A stretch of 64,000 nt of DNA from Komagataeibacter xylinus (GCF_009834365.1 NZ_CP041348.1:528001-592000); one strand, 5' to 3'; shown: positions 1 to 11,308, numbered from the stretch's first letter. Notes: generated by a model not told the origin, from the sequence alone. Numbers and translations: made by a program.

Positions 1-480
1 CTCATAACCCGCCTTGGCCAGCAGGTTGGCAAGCACGTCACCCACCACGGCACCGCGGCAATGGCCGACATGCATCGGCCCGGTGGGGTTGGCCGAGACA
101 TATTCCACATTCACCTTCACGCCACGGCCTGCGCTGCTCGTGCCATAGGCCTCGCCCGTGCGCAGCACGTCATGCGCCACGGCCTGCCACACGGCAGGGG
201 CGAGGCGCATGTTGACAAAACCGGGGCCCGCCACCTCGGCCTGCGCAATGCCGGGCACGCTGGCAAGGGCCGTGACCAGTTCAGCCGCGATCTCGGCCGG
301 GCGGCGGCGGGCCGCCTTGGAGATGACCAGCGCCGCATTGGTCGCAAGATCACCATGGGCGGGGTCGCGGGTGGGCGTGACCTCGACGCGCTCAAGGGCT
401 GCTGGGGGCAGGTCGGGCATGATGGTGCGCAGCGCATCGCGCACATGCGTGAGGTAACGGGCGAACAGACTGTCTGACAT
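1..480 (-). CDS. argS: Arginyl-tRNA synthetase, N-terminal part (cut by window edge)
   Basis: ArgS charges tRNA-Arg with arginine in the cytoplasm. The 160 codons seen here run from an ATG at 480 to the window edge without a stop. They hold the N-terminal tRNA-recognition domain (Add1-like, about residues 1-85) and the start of the class I catalytic domain. The stretch VEYVSANPTGPMHVGHC carries the HIGH-type signature HVGH at residues 137-140, which is typical of ArgRS. The gene lies 111 bp downstream of dgt on the same strand, an arrangement common in alphaproteobacteria, so co-transcription is likely. The rest of the gene is outside the window. Confidence 0.96.
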   Translation of the reverse strand, partial: MSDSLFARYLTHVRDALRTIMPDLPPAALERVEVTPTRDPAHGDLATNAALVISKAARRRPAEIAAELVTALASVPGIAQAEVAGPGFVNMRLAPAVWQAVAHDVLRTGEAYGTSSAGRGVKVNVEYVSANPTGPMHVGHCRGAVVGDVLANLLAKAGYE

Positions 481-591
481 GCGGCTTGGTTTCCCAACAG
501 ATAACGGTAACAGGCCCTGTGGCCCGGCATGGTATGGCCCGCCGGCATCGCGCAAGGACGGTGGCAGGCGGATGATCGTGCTGCGCGTGTT

Positions 592-1764
592 TCACCCCGG
601 CGAGGACAGGTCCGTCAACCGTCGATATTCCTCCATGGCGCAGCGATCGGTCATACCGGCAATATAATCGGCCACCACCCGGCACGCACCTGCCATATCA
701 TCCGCCTCGCGGGCAGCAAGGGCAGGCTCGCGCGTGCCATCAGGCAGCAGGGTCATGTCGCTGCTGAGGATGGTAAAGATCGATTCGACCGTCAGCCGCG
801 CCTTACGCGCCATGCGGTTGACGCGCCAGTGGCGGTACAGCCGCGCATACAGGAAATGGCGGATGGCCAGATTGGCCTCGGCCATGGCGGGGCTGTAGGC
901 CACCACGGGGCGGGCGGCGTGGCGGATGTCATCAGCGCTACGCGGGGCAAGGCGTGCAAGGTTGCGCTGGGTCTGGCCGATCAGATCCATGGCAAGCGTG
1001 TTGATGACGCGCCGGATGGTTTCGTGGCGCAGGCGCGGGTCGGCATTGCTGGCACCCTGCGCCGGGGCCGCGGCACGGGCGGCTGCGAGTGCAGCACCCA
1101 CCACCGGCAGGCTGTCGAGTTCCTCGATATGCAGAAGCCCCGCGCGCAGGCCATCATCAAGGTCATGGGCATGGTAGGCGATATCATCGGACAGGGCGGC
1201 CACCTGCGCCTCGGCCGAGGCATGGCTGCCGAGTTCAAGCTCATGCCGGGCCGCGTACTGCGCCACGTAAGGGGTGGGGTGATCGACCGGGCCGTTATGC
1301 TTGGCCAGGCCTTCAAGCATTTCCCATGTCAGGTTCAGGCCATCGAAGGCGAAATACCGCCGCTCCAGCAAGGTCACCAGCCGCAGGGACTGGGTGTTGT
1401 GGTCAAAGCCGCCCCATGGCTGCATGGCACGCGCCAGCGCCTCCTCGCCCGCATGGCCGTAGGGCGTGTGGCCAAGGTCATGCGCCAGGGCGAGGCCCTC
1501 GGTCAGGTCTTCCTCCAGTCCCAGCCTGCGCGCGATGGAGCGGGCAATTTGCGCCACCTCAAGCGAATGGGTGAGCCGCGTGCGAAAGAAATCCCCCTCA
1601 TGGTTGAGGAAAACCTGCGTCTTGTACTGCAACGTGCGAAACCCTGCCGAATGCAGGATGCGGTCACGGTCGCGCTGCCACGGGCTGCGGGTGGGGGCCT
1701 CGGCCTCGGGGTGGAGCCTGCCACGGGCCGTAGCGGTCTGGACAGCGTAGGGTGCAGTGCTCAT
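592..1764 (-). CDS. dgt: Deoxyguanosinetriphosphate triphosphohydrolase-like protein
   Basis: This 390-residue HD-domain protein belongs to the dGTPase-like family, which hydrolyses dNTPs to the nucleoside and triphosphate. The metal-binding HD signature is clear: His66 in RLTHSLEVA, His95-Asp96 in LALAHDLGHTPYGHAGE, and further His99 and His104. FDHNTQSLRLV, another family motif, follows. Length and motif order match the short, type 2 dGTPase-like proteins of alphaproteobacteria. True nucleotide specificity cannot be read from sequence. Translation probably starts at the ATG at 1764. The gene is divergent from the Fe-S carrier gene at 1892 and lies just upstream of argS. Confidence 0.93.
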   Translation of the reverse strand: MSTAPYAVQTATARGRLHPEAEAPTRSPWQRDRDRILHSAGFRTLQYKTQVFLNHEGDFFRTRLTHSLEVAQIARSIARRLGLEEDLTEGLALAHDLGHTPYGHAGEEALARAMQPWGGFDHNTQSLRLVTLLERRYFAFDGLNLTWEMLEGLAKHNGPVDHPTPYVAQYAARHELELGSHASAEAQVAALSDDIAYHAHDLDDGLRAGLLHIEELDSLPVVGAALAAARAAAPAQGASNADPRLRHETIRRVINTLAMDLIGQTQRNLARLAPRSADDIRHAARPVVAYSPAMAEANLAIRHFLYARLYRHWRVNRMARKARLTVESIFTILSSDMTLLPDGTREPALAAREADDMAGACRVVADYIAGMTDRCAMEEYRRLTDLSSPG

Positions 1765-1891
1765 ATAGGATCAGGACCAAGCCATGGATGAAACGGTAAA
1801 GGCCATACCGCCGTACATCCATAACCCGCCCGCAGCCCGCAGCCAACATGAAGTGGCCCCGGCCTGCGTGCACAGATCATGGTGAAACCCG

Positions 1892-2257
1892 ATGTCCACG
1901 CCCCCTTCCCCCACGGCCGAGATGTTCCGCGTATCGGATTCGGCAGCCAGTCGCCTGCGCGAGATCCTTGATGAACAGCCTGCCACCTCCACGGGCGAAC
2001 CGGCTTTGCGGGTAGCGGTCGAAGCGGGTGGCTGCAACGGCTTTCAGTATAAATTCGCGCTTGAGCCTGAAACCCGGCCCGATGACATCATCATTGCCGC
2101 AGGCACTGCCCGCGTGCTCGTGGACCCCGCCAGCATGGACCTGCTGAGTGGCGCCGTGCTCGATTTTGATGACAGCCTGATGGGCGCGCATTTCACGGTG
2201 CGCAACCCGCATGCCGCCTCCTCGTGCGGGTGTGGCACCAGTTTCTCGGTGGAATGA
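1892..2257 (+). CDS. erpA: A-type iron-sulfur cluster carrier (IscA/ErpA/HesB family)
   Basis: This is a 121-residue A-type carrier that passes Fe-S clusters to apoproteins. The three conserved cluster-binding cysteines are present: Cys48 in GGCNGFQY, and Cys112 and Cys114 in the C-terminal SCGCGTSF. The N-terminal dozen residues are not part of the family fold. In alphaproteobacteria a single-copy gene of this type is usually called erpA, but IscA and SufA are close relatives and the exact subtype is not certain. The stop codon overlaps the start of xth (ATGA at 2254-2257), so the two genes are probably translationally coupled. Confidence 0.88.
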   Translation: MSTPPSPTAEMFRVSDSAASRLREILDEQPATSTGEPALRVAVEAGGCNGFQYKFALEPETRPDDIIIAAGTARVLVDPASMDLLSGAVLDFDDSLMGAHFTVRNPHAASSCGCGTSFSVE

Positions 2258-3039
2258 TGAAATTCGTTACCTGGAACGTCAATTCCATCCGCCAGCGCCT
2301 TGACCATGTGCTTGACTACCTTGCCCGCGAACAGCCCGACGTGCTGGCGTTGCAGGAGATCAAGTGCACCACCGAAATCTTCCCCACTGATGCCTTCAAG
2401 GCGGCAGGCTATGACAGCATCGTGGTGGGGCAGAAGAGCTATAACGGCGTAGCCATTCTCACGCGCCTGCCGCATGAGGTCACCCATACCGCCCTGCCCG
2501 GCTGGGAAACCGACCCGCCGCAGGCCCGCTACGTAGAAATTCGCGCAGGCGGCCTGATATTTGGCAATCTGTACCTGCCCAACGGCAATTCCGGCGGCAG
2601 TGCGGGCTACGACTCCAAGCTCGCCTTCATGGAGGCCCTCGCACTGCACGCCCATGCCATGCTCGCGGCCGGGCAGGACTTCGTGCTGCTGGGTGACTAC
2701 AATGTCTGCCCCACCGATGAAGACTGCGCCCCCGGGGCGCTCCCACCCGATGACGCCCTGGTGCGACCGGCCACCCGCGCGGCCTTCCGCCGCCTGCTCT
2801 GGCTGGGCCTGACCGATGCGCTGCGCGCGCTACACCCGGCAGGGCGCTTTTATACGTTCTGGGATTATCAGGCCGCCGCGTGGCAGCGTGACAGCGGGCT
2901 GCGCATCGACCATGCCCTGCTCTCGCCCCGGGTGGCCGAACGGCTGCTCACTGCCCTGCCCGCGCGCGACGAACGCGGCAAGGCCCAGCCATCGGACCAC
3001 GTGCCGCTGGCCGTTACAGTGGCCGACGCGGCGGGCTGA
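2254..3039 (+). CDS. xth: Exodeoxyribonuclease III
   Basis: XthA is an AP endonuclease and 3'-5' exonuclease of base-excision repair. The protein (261 residues from ATG 2254; ATG 2257 is also possible) has the exonuclease-endonuclease-phosphatase signatures in order: FVTWNVNSIRQRL at the N terminus, LALQEIKCT (metal-binding Glu), LLGDYNVCPTDED (catalytic Asp/Asn), LRIDHALLS and the C-terminal SDHVPL (catalytic Asp-His). An upstream in-frame GTG at 2224 exists, but it lies inside the previous gene and the extra residues are not family-like. The 3' end overlaps the convergent eipB by 26 bp. Confidence 0.95.
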   Translation: MMKFVTWNVNSIRQRLDHVLDYLAREQPDVLALQEIKCTTEIFPTDAFKAAGYDSIVVGQKSYNGVAILTRLPHEVTHTALPGWETDPPQARYVEIRAGGLIFGNLYLPNGNSGGSAGYDSKLAFMEALALHAHAMLAAGQDFVLLGDYNVCPTDEDCAPGALPPDDALVRPATRAAFRRLLWLGLTDALRALHPAGRFYTFWDYQAAAWQRDSGLRIDHALLSPRVAERLLTALPARDERGKAQPSDHVPLAVTVADAAG

Positions 3040-3904
3040 GTGGTGGTGTTGCCGGGCAGTGATCGGGCACTGGCAGCAGCCGGAACTCGCGCAACGTGCC
3101 CGCCAGCCGGAACTGCCCGAAATCAAGGTCCAGCCGGTCGGCCACGCCGTTGGTGAAATAGCGCATGCCCTGCTCGAATATCGGCCCCATGTCGCGCGTG
3201 GTGGGGTTGTAGTAGGCGATATGCACCCGCTGCGCCCCAAGGGGGGCAAGGGCTGCAAACGGCGTTGCCACCGGCGGCGCCTCGCGTGCCAGCAGTAGCA
3301 CATAGGTATTCAGCGCCCCGGTCTCGACCGTGCCATCAAACAAAGGTGGTGCGATCTCGGTCTGGGCCGCCTGCCCTGCCGCGATCACGCTGGCAGTATG
3401 GGCGACGGGGAACAGCGTGCCCGCGGGCAGCGCCACATCATGCACACCGGGGGCGGTATAATGCACCCTGCCACCACCCGGGCTCATATGGGCCTCGCCT
3501 GCTATCCGCGGGCTGGCCTGGCCGTTTTCGCTCTGGTCGGCGCGGAAGATGAGGGATGAGCCATCCTTGTCCTCCAGCACCGCGTAATCGGAATCGCTGT
3601 CATGCTCATCGCCCTCCCGGCTCACGCTGCGCACATGCAGCTGCTGCTGGGTGGACCACGCCGTGCACATGTCGGACAGCACGAAGGTCAGCCTGCCCTC
3701 CGCCGTCACCACATCGCCATCGCCCACGGCGGACAGGACAAGGTCATACACCGCCCGATGCGCCGCCATCCCTACGGGCGGGGCAGCGAGTGCCGGGCCA
3801 TGCCACAGCCCCACCGCCACCAGCCCCGCCATCATGCCGCGATAACACGCCCGCCGCACCATAATGCGGCGCGCCGTGAGGGAGGGGCCCATCACGGCGT
3901 GCAT
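3014..3904 (-). CDS. eipB: EipB-like periplasmic cell-envelope integrity protein (DUF1849)
   Basis: A 296-residue exported protein that resembles the EipB/DUF1849 family of alphaproteobacteria, periplasmic beta-spiral proteins needed for envelope integrity in Brucella. A signal peptide precedes the mature start near APPVGMAAHRAVYDL, which is the family's typical opening. Two cysteines, one in SDMCTAW and one in the C-terminal PDHCP, match the conserved disulfide of the family. FRADQSENGQ and GTLFPVAHT are other family-like stretches. It begins 5 bp after the aspS stop, so it is probably expressed with aspS. The assignment rests on pattern resemblance. Confidence 0.8.
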   Translation of the reverse strand: MHAVMGPSLTARRIMVRRACYRGMMAGLVAVGLWHGPALAAPPVGMAAHRAVYDLVLSAVGDGDVVTAEGRLTFVLSDMCTAWSTQQQLHVRSVSREGDEHDSDSDYAVLEDKDGSSLIFRADQSENGQASPRIAGEAHMSPGGGRVHYTAPGVHDVALPAGTLFPVAHTASVIAAGQAAQTEIAPPLFDGTVETGALNTYVLLLAREAPPVATPFAALAPLGAQRVHIAYYNPTTRDMGPIFEQGMRYFTNGVADRLDLDFGQFRLAGTLREFRLLPVPDHCPATPPLSPPRRPL

Positions 3905-3909
3905 GGCAC

Positions 3910-5706
3910 TCAGTCCTTCTTCTGGCCGGGCTTGGGGCGTGGCAGGTCGAGGGCGAGCGAGAGCTCCTTGAGCCGCTGCGGCTCGACAGGAGCGGGCGCG
4001 CCCATCATCAGGTCCTCGCCCTGCTGGTTGAGCGGGAACAGGATGACTTCGCGGATGTTCGGCTCATCGGCAAGCAGCATCACGATGCGGTCCACACCCG
4101 GCGCCGAGCCACCATGCGGCGGCGCGCCGTAGCGGAAGGCATTGAGCATGCCGCCAAAGCGGGCCTCAACCTCGCTGGCCGGATAGCCCGCGATCTCGAA
4201 GGCACGGATCATCACGTCCGGCTGGTGGTTACGGATCGCACCCGAGGAGAGTTCGATGCCGTTGCACACGATATCGTACTGATAGGCCTTGATGGTCAGC
4301 GGGTCCTGGTTCTGCAGCGCGTCCATGCCCCCCTGCGGCATGGAGAACGGGTTGTGCGAGAAGTCGATCTCGCCCGTTTCCTCATTGCGCTCATACATCG
4401 GGAAATCCGTGATCCAGCAGAAGCGGAAGGCGTTCTGCTCGATCAGGTCGAGTTCGGTCGCAACACGGATGCGCACAGCACCCGAGAACTTGACCATCTC
4501 GTCCCCCTTGCCCGCGACAAAGAACACGGCGTCCCCTGCCTTCAGGCCGGTTTTGGCGCGGATGGCCTCGATGCGCTCGGCCTCGAGGTTCTTGGCGATC
4601 GGCCCCTTGCCGCCCTCTTCCGCGAAGATGATGTAGCCCAGGCCACCGGCACCGGATTCACGCGCCCAGTTATTGAGCTTGTCAAAGAACGCACGCGGGC
4701 GGTCGCCAGCACCGGGGGCCGGAATGGCGCGGATCTGGCCGCCATCGGCTGCGATGCGGGCAAACAGGCCAAAGCCGGAGCCCGCGAAGGACTCGGTCAC
4801 GTCAGAGAGTTTGAGCGGATTGCGCAGGTCGGGCTTGTCGCTGCCATAGACTTCCATGGCCGTGGCGTAGGGAATGCGCTCGAACGGCCCTTCGCTCACG
4901 ATACGGCCGCCGCCGAACTCACGGAACACGCCTTCCATCACCGGCTCGAGGGTGGCGAACACGTCTTCCTGTGTGGCAAACGCCATCTCGAAATCGAGCT
5001 GGTAGAACTCACCGGGCGAGCGGTCGGCACGCGCCGCTTCATCACGGAAGCACGGCGCGATCTGGAAATAACGGTCAAACCCCGCCACCATGGCGAGCTG
5101 CTTGAACTGCTGCGGGGCCTGCGGCAGGGCGTAGAACTTGCCCGGATGCATGCGCGCGGGCACGAGGAAATCACGCGCGCCTTCGGGCGAGGAGGCAGTC
5201 AGGATCGGGGTCTGGAACTCGACAAAGCCAAGATCCGTCATCCGCTTGCGCAGGCTCGCGATCACCTGCGCGCGCAGCATGATGTTGCGGTGCACCTTCT
5301 CGCGACGCAGGTCGATGTAGCGGTAGGTCAGGCGCAGGTCTTCGGGGTAGTGCTCATTGCCCGCCACCTGCAGCGGCAGCACGTCGGCGCTGGACTGGAC
5401 CTCGATCTCGCGCGCGCGCAGTTCGATCTCGCCGGTGGGCAGGTTGGGGTTCTTGGTCGCGCCATCGCGCAGCACCACCTCGCCTGTCACGGTCAGCACG
5501 CTTTCCACGCGCACGCGCTCGGCTGTTTCCAGCACGGGGGAGCCTGCGGGGATCACGATCTGCGTCATGCCGAAATGGTCGCGCAGGTCAATGAACAGCA
5601 GGCCACCATGATCGCGCTTGGAGTGTACCCATCCGGAAAGGCGGGCCGTCTGCCCGGCATCGGCAGCCCGCAGGGCCGCGCAGCTATGGGTACGATAGGG
5701 ATGCAT
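3910..5706 (-). CDS. aspS: Aspartyl-tRNA synthetase
   Basis: AspS is the class II synthetase that charges tRNA with aspartate. The 598-residue length is right for the bacterial type, which carries a GAD insertion domain. The N-terminal OB-fold anticodon-binding domain includes [21 protein letters not shown]. Motif 2 is visible around [19 protein letters not shown], and motif 3 at the C terminus as [14 protein letters not shown]. Whether it also makes Asp-tRNA-Asn (the non-discriminating form) cannot be decided here. The start at 5706 gives the canonical beginning MHPYRTHSC. The gene is followed at once by eipB. Confidence 0.97.
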   Translation of the reverse strand: MHPYRTHSCAALRAADAGQTARLSGWVHSKRDHGGLLFIDLRDHFGMTQIVIPAGSPVLETAERVRVESVLTVTGEVVLRDGATKNPNLPTGEIELRAREIEVQSSADVLPLQVAGNEHYPEDLRLTYRYIDLRREKVHRNIMLRAQVIASLRKRMTDLGFVEFQTPILTASSPEGARDFLVPARMHPGKFYALPQAPQQFKQLAMVAGFDRYFQIAPCFRDEAARADRSPGEFYQLDFEMAFATQEDVFATLEPVMEGVFREFGGGRIVSEGPFERIPYATAMEVYGSDKPDLRNPLKLSDVTESFAGSGFGLFARIAADGGQIRAIPAPGAGDRPRAFFDKLNNWARESGAGGLGYIIFAEEGGKGPIAKNLEAERIEAIRAKTGLKAGDAVFFVAGKGDEMVKFSGAVRIRVATELDLIEQNAFRFCWITDFPMYERNEETGEIDFSHNPFSMPQGGMDALQNQDPLTIKAYQYDIVCNGIELSSGAIRNHQPDVMIRAFEIAGYPASEVEARFGGMLNAFRYGAPPHGGSAPGVDRIVMLLADEPNIREVILFPLNQQGEDLMMGAPAPVEPQRLKELSLALDLPRPKPGQKKD

Positions 5707-5813
5707 GCTCTTGTCCTGATTCTACCAGATTTGGGGGGCACCGCCACAAGGGGCCGCACCCGGTTGCAGGCGCGACAAAGCCAATCCCGCCCGCGCCTGT
5801 CAAGGTTATAGCT

Positions 5814-5840
5814 GCATGGCCCCGGCGCGCGGGGCCATGC
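5814..5840 (-). terminator. GC-rich hairpin directly after mtnA
   Basis: A perfect 10-bp inverted repeat, GCATGGCCCC and GGGGCCATGC with a 7-nt loop, begins at the base after the mtnA stop codon. It has no T-run, so it is not a classical intrinsic terminator. It may still stabilise the mtnA 3' end or assist termination before aspS. Confidence 0.45.
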
Positions 5841-6932
5841 TCACACGTATTCGGGGAAGAGATCGCACAGCCCGTCTGCCGTGGCGGGGCAGCGCCCGCG
5901 CTCGGTAATCAGGCCGGTCACAAGGCGCGCGGGGGTGACGTCAAAAGCCGGATTGGCGGCCTTGCTGCCATCGGGCACGAGTTGCACGCCTGTCACGCGG
6001 CCCTCCGCATCACGGCCCTGGATATGGGTGACTTCGCGGCCATTACGTTCCTCGATGGGGATTTCCTTCACGCCGTCACTGATGGTCCAGTCAATGGTGG
6101 TCGATGGCAGCGCCACCCAGAAAGGCACGTTATTGTCACGCGCCGCCAGCGCCTTGAGGTAGGTACCGATCTTGTTGGCCACATCGCCCGTGCGGGTCAC
6201 GCGGTCGGTGCCCACGATCACGAGATCCACCTGGCCATGCTGCATCAGGTGGCCGCCGGCGTTATCGGCAATGACGGTGTGCCTGACCCCATGGCGGCCC
6301 AGCTCCCATGCCGTGAGCGAGGCGCCCTGATTGCGCGGGCGGGTTTCATCCACCCACACATGCACCTCAATGCCGCGGTCATGCGCCATGTAGATGGGGG
6401 CGAGGGCCGTGCCCCAGTCCACGGTTGCGATCCAGCCCGCGTTGCAGTGGGTGAGGATATTGACCGGGCCGGGGCGGCGGGCGGCAATCTCCTCGATCAG
6501 TTCCAGCCCCTGCCGGCCGATGGCCTCGTTCTGGATCACGTCTTCATCACAGATGCGCCCGGCCTCGTCATAGGCGGCGGCCACGCGGTCGGCCTGCGGC
6601 GTGGTGCGCAGGCGGGTGAGCATGCGCCTGATGGCCCAGGCCAGGTTGACTGCCGTGGGGCGGGTAGCGGCAAGCAATGCCGCGTCACGCTCCATGGCAT
6701 CATCGCTGCTGTCATGGCGCAGCGCCAGCGCCAGCCCATAGGCCGCCACCGCGCCAATCAGCGGCGCGCCACGCACCTGCATGGTGCGAATGGCATGCGC
6801 CACCTGATCGCGCTCGGTCAGGCGCAGGATGTCGAGCGACCAGGGCAGACGGGTCTGGTCGAAGATATGGACCGACCAGCCATCATCCGCATCCACCCAG
6901 ACACTGCGATAAGAGACGTTATCAATTTTCAT
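5841..6932 (-). CDS. mtnA: S-methyl-5-thioribose-1-phosphate isomerase
   Basis: MtnA converts methylthioribose-1-phosphate to methylthioribulose-1-phosphate in the methionine salvage pathway. The 363-residue protein (start ATG 6932, giving [14 protein letters not shown]) shows the eIF2B-like fold. The catalytic cysteine lies in [13 protein letters not shown], the catalytic aspartate in [18 protein letters not shown], and [20 protein letters not shown] near the N terminus is a family signature. An in-frame ATG at 6989 exists, but the extra 19 residues are not family-like. No other methionine salvage gene is adjacent, and no SAM or SAH riboswitch was recognised upstream. Confidence 0.93.
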   Translation of the reverse strand: MKIDNVSYRSVWVDADDGWSVHIFDQTRLPWSLDILRLTERDQVAHAIRTMQVRGAPLIGAVAAYGLALALRHDSSDDAMERDAALLAATRPTAVNLAWAIRRMLTRLRTTPQADRVAAAYDEAGRICDEDVIQNEAIGRQGLELIEEIAARRPGPVNILTHCNAGWIATVDWGTALAPIYMAHDRGIEVHVWVDETRPRNQGASLTAWELGRHGVRHTVIADNAGGHLMQHGQVDLVIVGTDRVTRTGDVANKIGTYLKALAARDNNVPFWVALPSTTIDWTISDGVKEIPIEERNGREVTHIQGRDAEGRVTGVQLVPDGSKAANPAFDVTPARLVTGLITERGRCPATADGLCDLFPEYV

Positions 6933-7239
6933 ATAAGATTTGCCGCCATCCAAAAACCGGAACACACAAAAGGGCGTGTAGGGAAGCATCCGGCCAGAGC
7001 GCGTTCAAGGCCCTGCCGCCTGAATACTTTGAATAAAGCTGCCGTTGCGGTTTTTATGCCATAAGGCAGCCTAATCCGCTCCCGCATGGACACGATCATA
7101 CAGCCACTCAGCCCGCAGGGCTACCGGAACATGAAAAGCCCCTGCTCCCGGCGTGGCTGAAACCTGCAGATAAAGAACATCCCGCCATGCAGGGCGCATG
7201 GCGGGATGGTTGTGACGCACCATTCAGCGCAAAGTGGGT
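6933..7239. other. Intergenic region between htpG and mtnA
   Basis: About 300 bp with no convincing gene. Its left part is the upstream region of mtnA (minus strand). Its right end holds the htpG terminator hairpin at 7178-7208. No further sites were recognised. Confidence 0.6.
7178..7208 (-). terminator. Intrinsic terminator of htpG
   Basis: A perfect 13-bp stem (CATCCCGCCATGC with GCATGGCGGGATG) with a 5-nt loop lies 31 bp past the htpG stop. On the minus strand it is followed by the T-rich sequence TTCTTTAT. This fits a Rho-independent terminator for htpG. Confidence 0.8.
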
Positions 7240-9126
<1,887 letters not shown>

Positions 9127-9263
9127 GGCTTATCCAGTCTGTCTGTTGCACTGCATCAGGTTACAATTTGTATTGGATATGGAAATCCCGGCTGGTTTTT
9201 CAATGGGCTGCCATCGGGGCCTGCCTGAACAGGCAGTCCAGAAAAAATCCCGTAAAGCGAAGG

Positions 9264-9340
9264 GGTTTCTGGTGAAGCATTTTCCAGAAAGCTTTCAAGA
9301 ACACCGCCTTTTTGAAAAAAGGCGGCACCCAAAAAACTTT
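9264..9340 (+). repeat. Dispersed double-hairpin intergenic repeat, copy 1
   Basis: This copy lies between the htpG start and the Nudix gene stop. It has a first hairpin (GAAGC/GCTTTC), a second hairpin with perfect arms ACCGCCTTTTT and AAAAAGGCGG, and a right terminal segment CCCAAAAAACTTT. Plus orientation is defined as the GAAGC hairpin coming before the GCCGCC hairpin. Confidence 0.85.
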
Positions 9341-9374
9341 CATCATTTTTCCAATATATTGTTTTAAAACTGTT

Positions 9375-10004
9375 TTAATCAAAATCTGTGGGCAGGTCCG
9401 GGTTGGCTGCGTGTTCGAACATGCGGGTCAACTGGCCGGGCAGCACGCGGCCAAGCGAGAGCTCGGTGGGCAGTTGGTCTGCCGCAAACCAGCCAATCTC
9501 CGATGTCTCGATACTGGTCTCGGCACTGCCGCCGGTCAGTTCGCAGATGAAATAAAGCGTGCAGCACGAAAACGGTCCAGGCGGATGGCCCTGCCGGTCG
9601 CGGTCCCACACGGCGGCGAGCTTGGTCACGCGCACGCTAAACCCGCTTTCCTCGCGCACTTCCTTTACCGTGTTTTCCACCGGGGTCAGGTTCACATCCG
9701 CCCAGCCGCCCGGCAGGGTCCAGCGGTCATGGTCCAGCACCTCGCGCACCATCAGCATGCGGCCCTGCGCATCGAACACGGCGGCGCGCACCACCAGCTT
9801 GGGCGTGGCATAGCCGTCCTGAGTGCTGAACAGATCGAGCACGCGCGTCATGTCGGCATCGCTGCCCGTGGCCATCATGTCGGCTGCAATCTGCCTTATG
9901 CTTTCATAGCGTTCGCGGTCGAACGGGCTTTCGGCATAGGTCAGGCCACTCTGGGCCAGCGCCTGCAGGTCACGGGCCCAGATAAGCCATTGCGGGGTGG
10001 TCAT
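9375..10004 (-). CDS. Nudix hydrolase with N-terminal helical domain
   Basis: A 209-residue protein with two parts. Residues about 1-65 (LIWARDLQALAQSGLTYAE, then FDRERYESIRQIAADMM) match the helical domain found before some bacterial Nudix domains, including putative ADP-ribose pyrophosphatases. The Nudix domain follows, with the box LPGGWADVNLTPVENTVKEV then REESGF. The usual first Glu of the box is Leu here (NLTP), which is tolerated in this subfamily, and the metal-binding KEVREE core is intact. Substrate unknown. Its start overlaps the stop of the upstream cupin gene (ATGA), so the two are likely coupled. No partner pathway is apparent. Confidence 0.85.
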   Translation of the reverse strand: MTTPQWLIWARDLQALAQSGLTYAESPFDRERYESIRQIAADMMATGSDADMTRVLDLFSTQDGYATPKLVVRAAVFDAQGRMLMVREVLDHDRWTLPGGWADVNLTPVENTVKEVREESGFSVRVTKLAAVWDRDRQGHPPGPFSCCTLYFICELTGGSAETSIETSEIGWFAADQLPTELSLGRVLPGQLTRMFEHAANPDLPTDFD

Positions 10005-10480
10005 GCGTTGTCTCCTTGTGGCGTCCAGCCGGGCGGGGCCAGTTCAAACTGGCTGAAAACAAAGGCGGGCGCTACCTGGCAGCCCATCAGGCTCCAGGCG
10101 CCCCAGCTTTGAGCCGCCTGCCACACCCCCGGTGGCACCACCGCCTGCAGCACCTGCCCCTGTGCGGGCAGCGGGCCGAGCACGATCCGCTCGATCGGCG
10201 CGCCCTGCCGCGCTGCCATTTCAAGCACCAGCGGGCTGCCGCCCTGCCAGCACCAGATCTCGGCCGCATCAACACGGTGCCAGTGCGAACGCTCGCCCGC
10301 TGCCAGCAGGAAGTTGATGGTCGAGACCGCGCCACGCGGGCCATCGGCGGGAGTGTCGCGCCATATTTCGCGGTAGCTGCCGCCTTCGGGGTGGGGTTGC
10401 AGGCCCAGTAGCTGCCGCACGGTCGCGGCAGGGATGTTGGGGTCTCGCAAATCTGTCATGGGGGTTGTGGCTCCGGTCAT
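10001..10480 (-). CDS. Cupin superfamily protein (DUF985 type)
   Basis: The 159-residue protein resembles the DUF985 cupin family: RQLLGLQPHPEGGSYREIWRD near the N terminus, then SHWHRVDAAEIWCWQGGSPL, whose His and Glu residues would form the cupin metal or ligand site, and VVPPGVWQAAQSWGAWSLMG towards the C terminus. Function is unknown for the family. ATG 10480 has a GGAG nine bases upstream; ATG 10459 is an alternative. The longer open frame up to 10705 runs through a dispersed repeat and is rejected. The gene overlaps the Nudix gene by 4 bp. Confidence 0.85.
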   Translation of the reverse strand: MTGATTPMTDLRDPNIPAATVRQLLGLQPHPEGGSYREIWRDTPADGPRGAVSTINFLLAAGERSHWHRVDAAEIWCWQGGSPLVLEMAARQGAPIERIVLGPLPAQGQVLQAVVPPGVWQAAQSWGAWSLMGCQVAPAFVFSQFELAPPGWTPQGDNA

Positions 10481-10543
10481 GATCGCATGCTCCGGCGTAG
10501 CTCTCCTGCTACCGGGCTGCAAACGGCAGGCTGATGGAGAATA

Positions 10544-10622
10544 AAAGTTTTGGGGTGCCGCCTTTCTGCAAAAAGGCGGCATTCTTTGCAGCTTTTTGAA
10601 AAAAGCTTCACCAAAAACTTCT
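10544..10622 (-). repeat. Dispersed double-hairpin intergenic repeat, copy 2
   Basis: A full copy in minus orientation, 15 bp from the stop of the gene at 10638 and 64 bp upstream of the cupin start. The arms TGCCGCCTTT and AAAGGCGGCA form one hairpin, and AGCTTTTTGAAAAAAGCTT forms the other. Terminal segments are AAAAGTTTTGGGG and CACCAAAAACTTC. Confidence 0.88.
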
Positions 10623-10637
10623 TTGAGACATGACTGG

Positions 10638-11297
10638 TCAGCGGTCCTCATCTGTAAAAGCAAGGGTCTGATCAGTATAGGTTTCCACCACCTCGCTAAA
10701 GGCACGTCCCTGCCCGTCGCGCAGCACCGCGCGCTGGCGCACGATCTCGGCCGGGGTCACGATCATCGCCCTGCCCTGCCCCGCAGCCGGACCGGGCCAC
10801 GGCGACCACAGCCGCGCAAATTCCAGCCGCTCGCGGGTAAAATGCAGCGGCGCCACTACATGGCCGAAGGATGTGTCCGTCCCCTCCAGCGTGGCGTTCA
10901 TCTGTGGGGTCAGCAGGGCGGGCACATACCAGTTATCCGCAACCGAAAGCACATACGACCCGCAGGTCAGCCGCACCTGCCGGTGCTGCACGGGTTGCGT
11001 GGCACTCACGCCCAGATCAGCCCGCACCCGCGCGGGCACCAGGTCCGGTTGTGGCAGGGCCGCCTTCTGCGCCACGACCACAGGGCGGGTGGCCAAATGG
11101 TGGCTCGCACACCAGTCCTCCAGCGCCAGCGTGGCGCTGGAGTGGGTGAGCAGGGTTATTTCCAGTTCCTGCACGCTCATCATCAGGCGTGCGCGCATGC
11201 CTGGCGTATCGGGCCATGAGAGGCTGGCCGCCTGCACCGGACAGGCAGCCAGCAGCCCAGCCGCCATGATCGCTGCGCCCCGCAGCCCCCTGCCCAT
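10638..11297 (-). CDS. Secreted protein with chorismate lyase/UTRA-like features
   Basis: A 219-residue protein with an N-terminal signal peptide (cleavage probably after PVQAA). The second half, including TCGSYVLSVADNWYVPALL, EGTDTSFGHVVAPLHFTRE, RAVLRDGQGRAFSEVVETY, looks like the chorismate lyase/UTRA fold as found in uncharacterised acetic acid bacterial proteins. An enzymatic role is not established, and UbiC itself is cytoplasmic, so a different ligand is likely. It starts 11 bp after the bglxA stop, and the GAGG ribosome site overlaps that stop codon, so it is probably translated from the bglxA message. Fold assignment is inference. Confidence 0.6.
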   Translation of the reverse strand: MGRGLRGAAIMAAGLLAACPVQAASLSWPDTPGMRARLMMSVQELEITLLTHSSATLALEDWCASHHLATRPVVVAQKAALPQPDLVPARVRADLGVSATQPVQHRQVRLTCGSYVLSVADNWYVPALLTPQMNATLEGTDTSFGHVVAPLHFTRERLEFARLWSPWPGPAAGQGRAMIVTPAEIVRQRAVLRDGQGRAFSEVVETYTDQTLAFTDEDR

Positions 11298-11308
11298 CCT
11301 ATGCCACC

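Noticed and set aside
6933..7177. SAM or SAH riboswitch upstream of mtnA
   Set aside because: mtnA is a plausible target, but no conserved core of SAM-I, SAM-II or SAH riboswitches could be recognised on the minus strand.
10001..10705. Extended cupin reading frame up to 10705
   Set aside because: The extra 75 residues are encoded across the dispersed repeat and have no family similarity; ATG 10480 has a good ribosome site.
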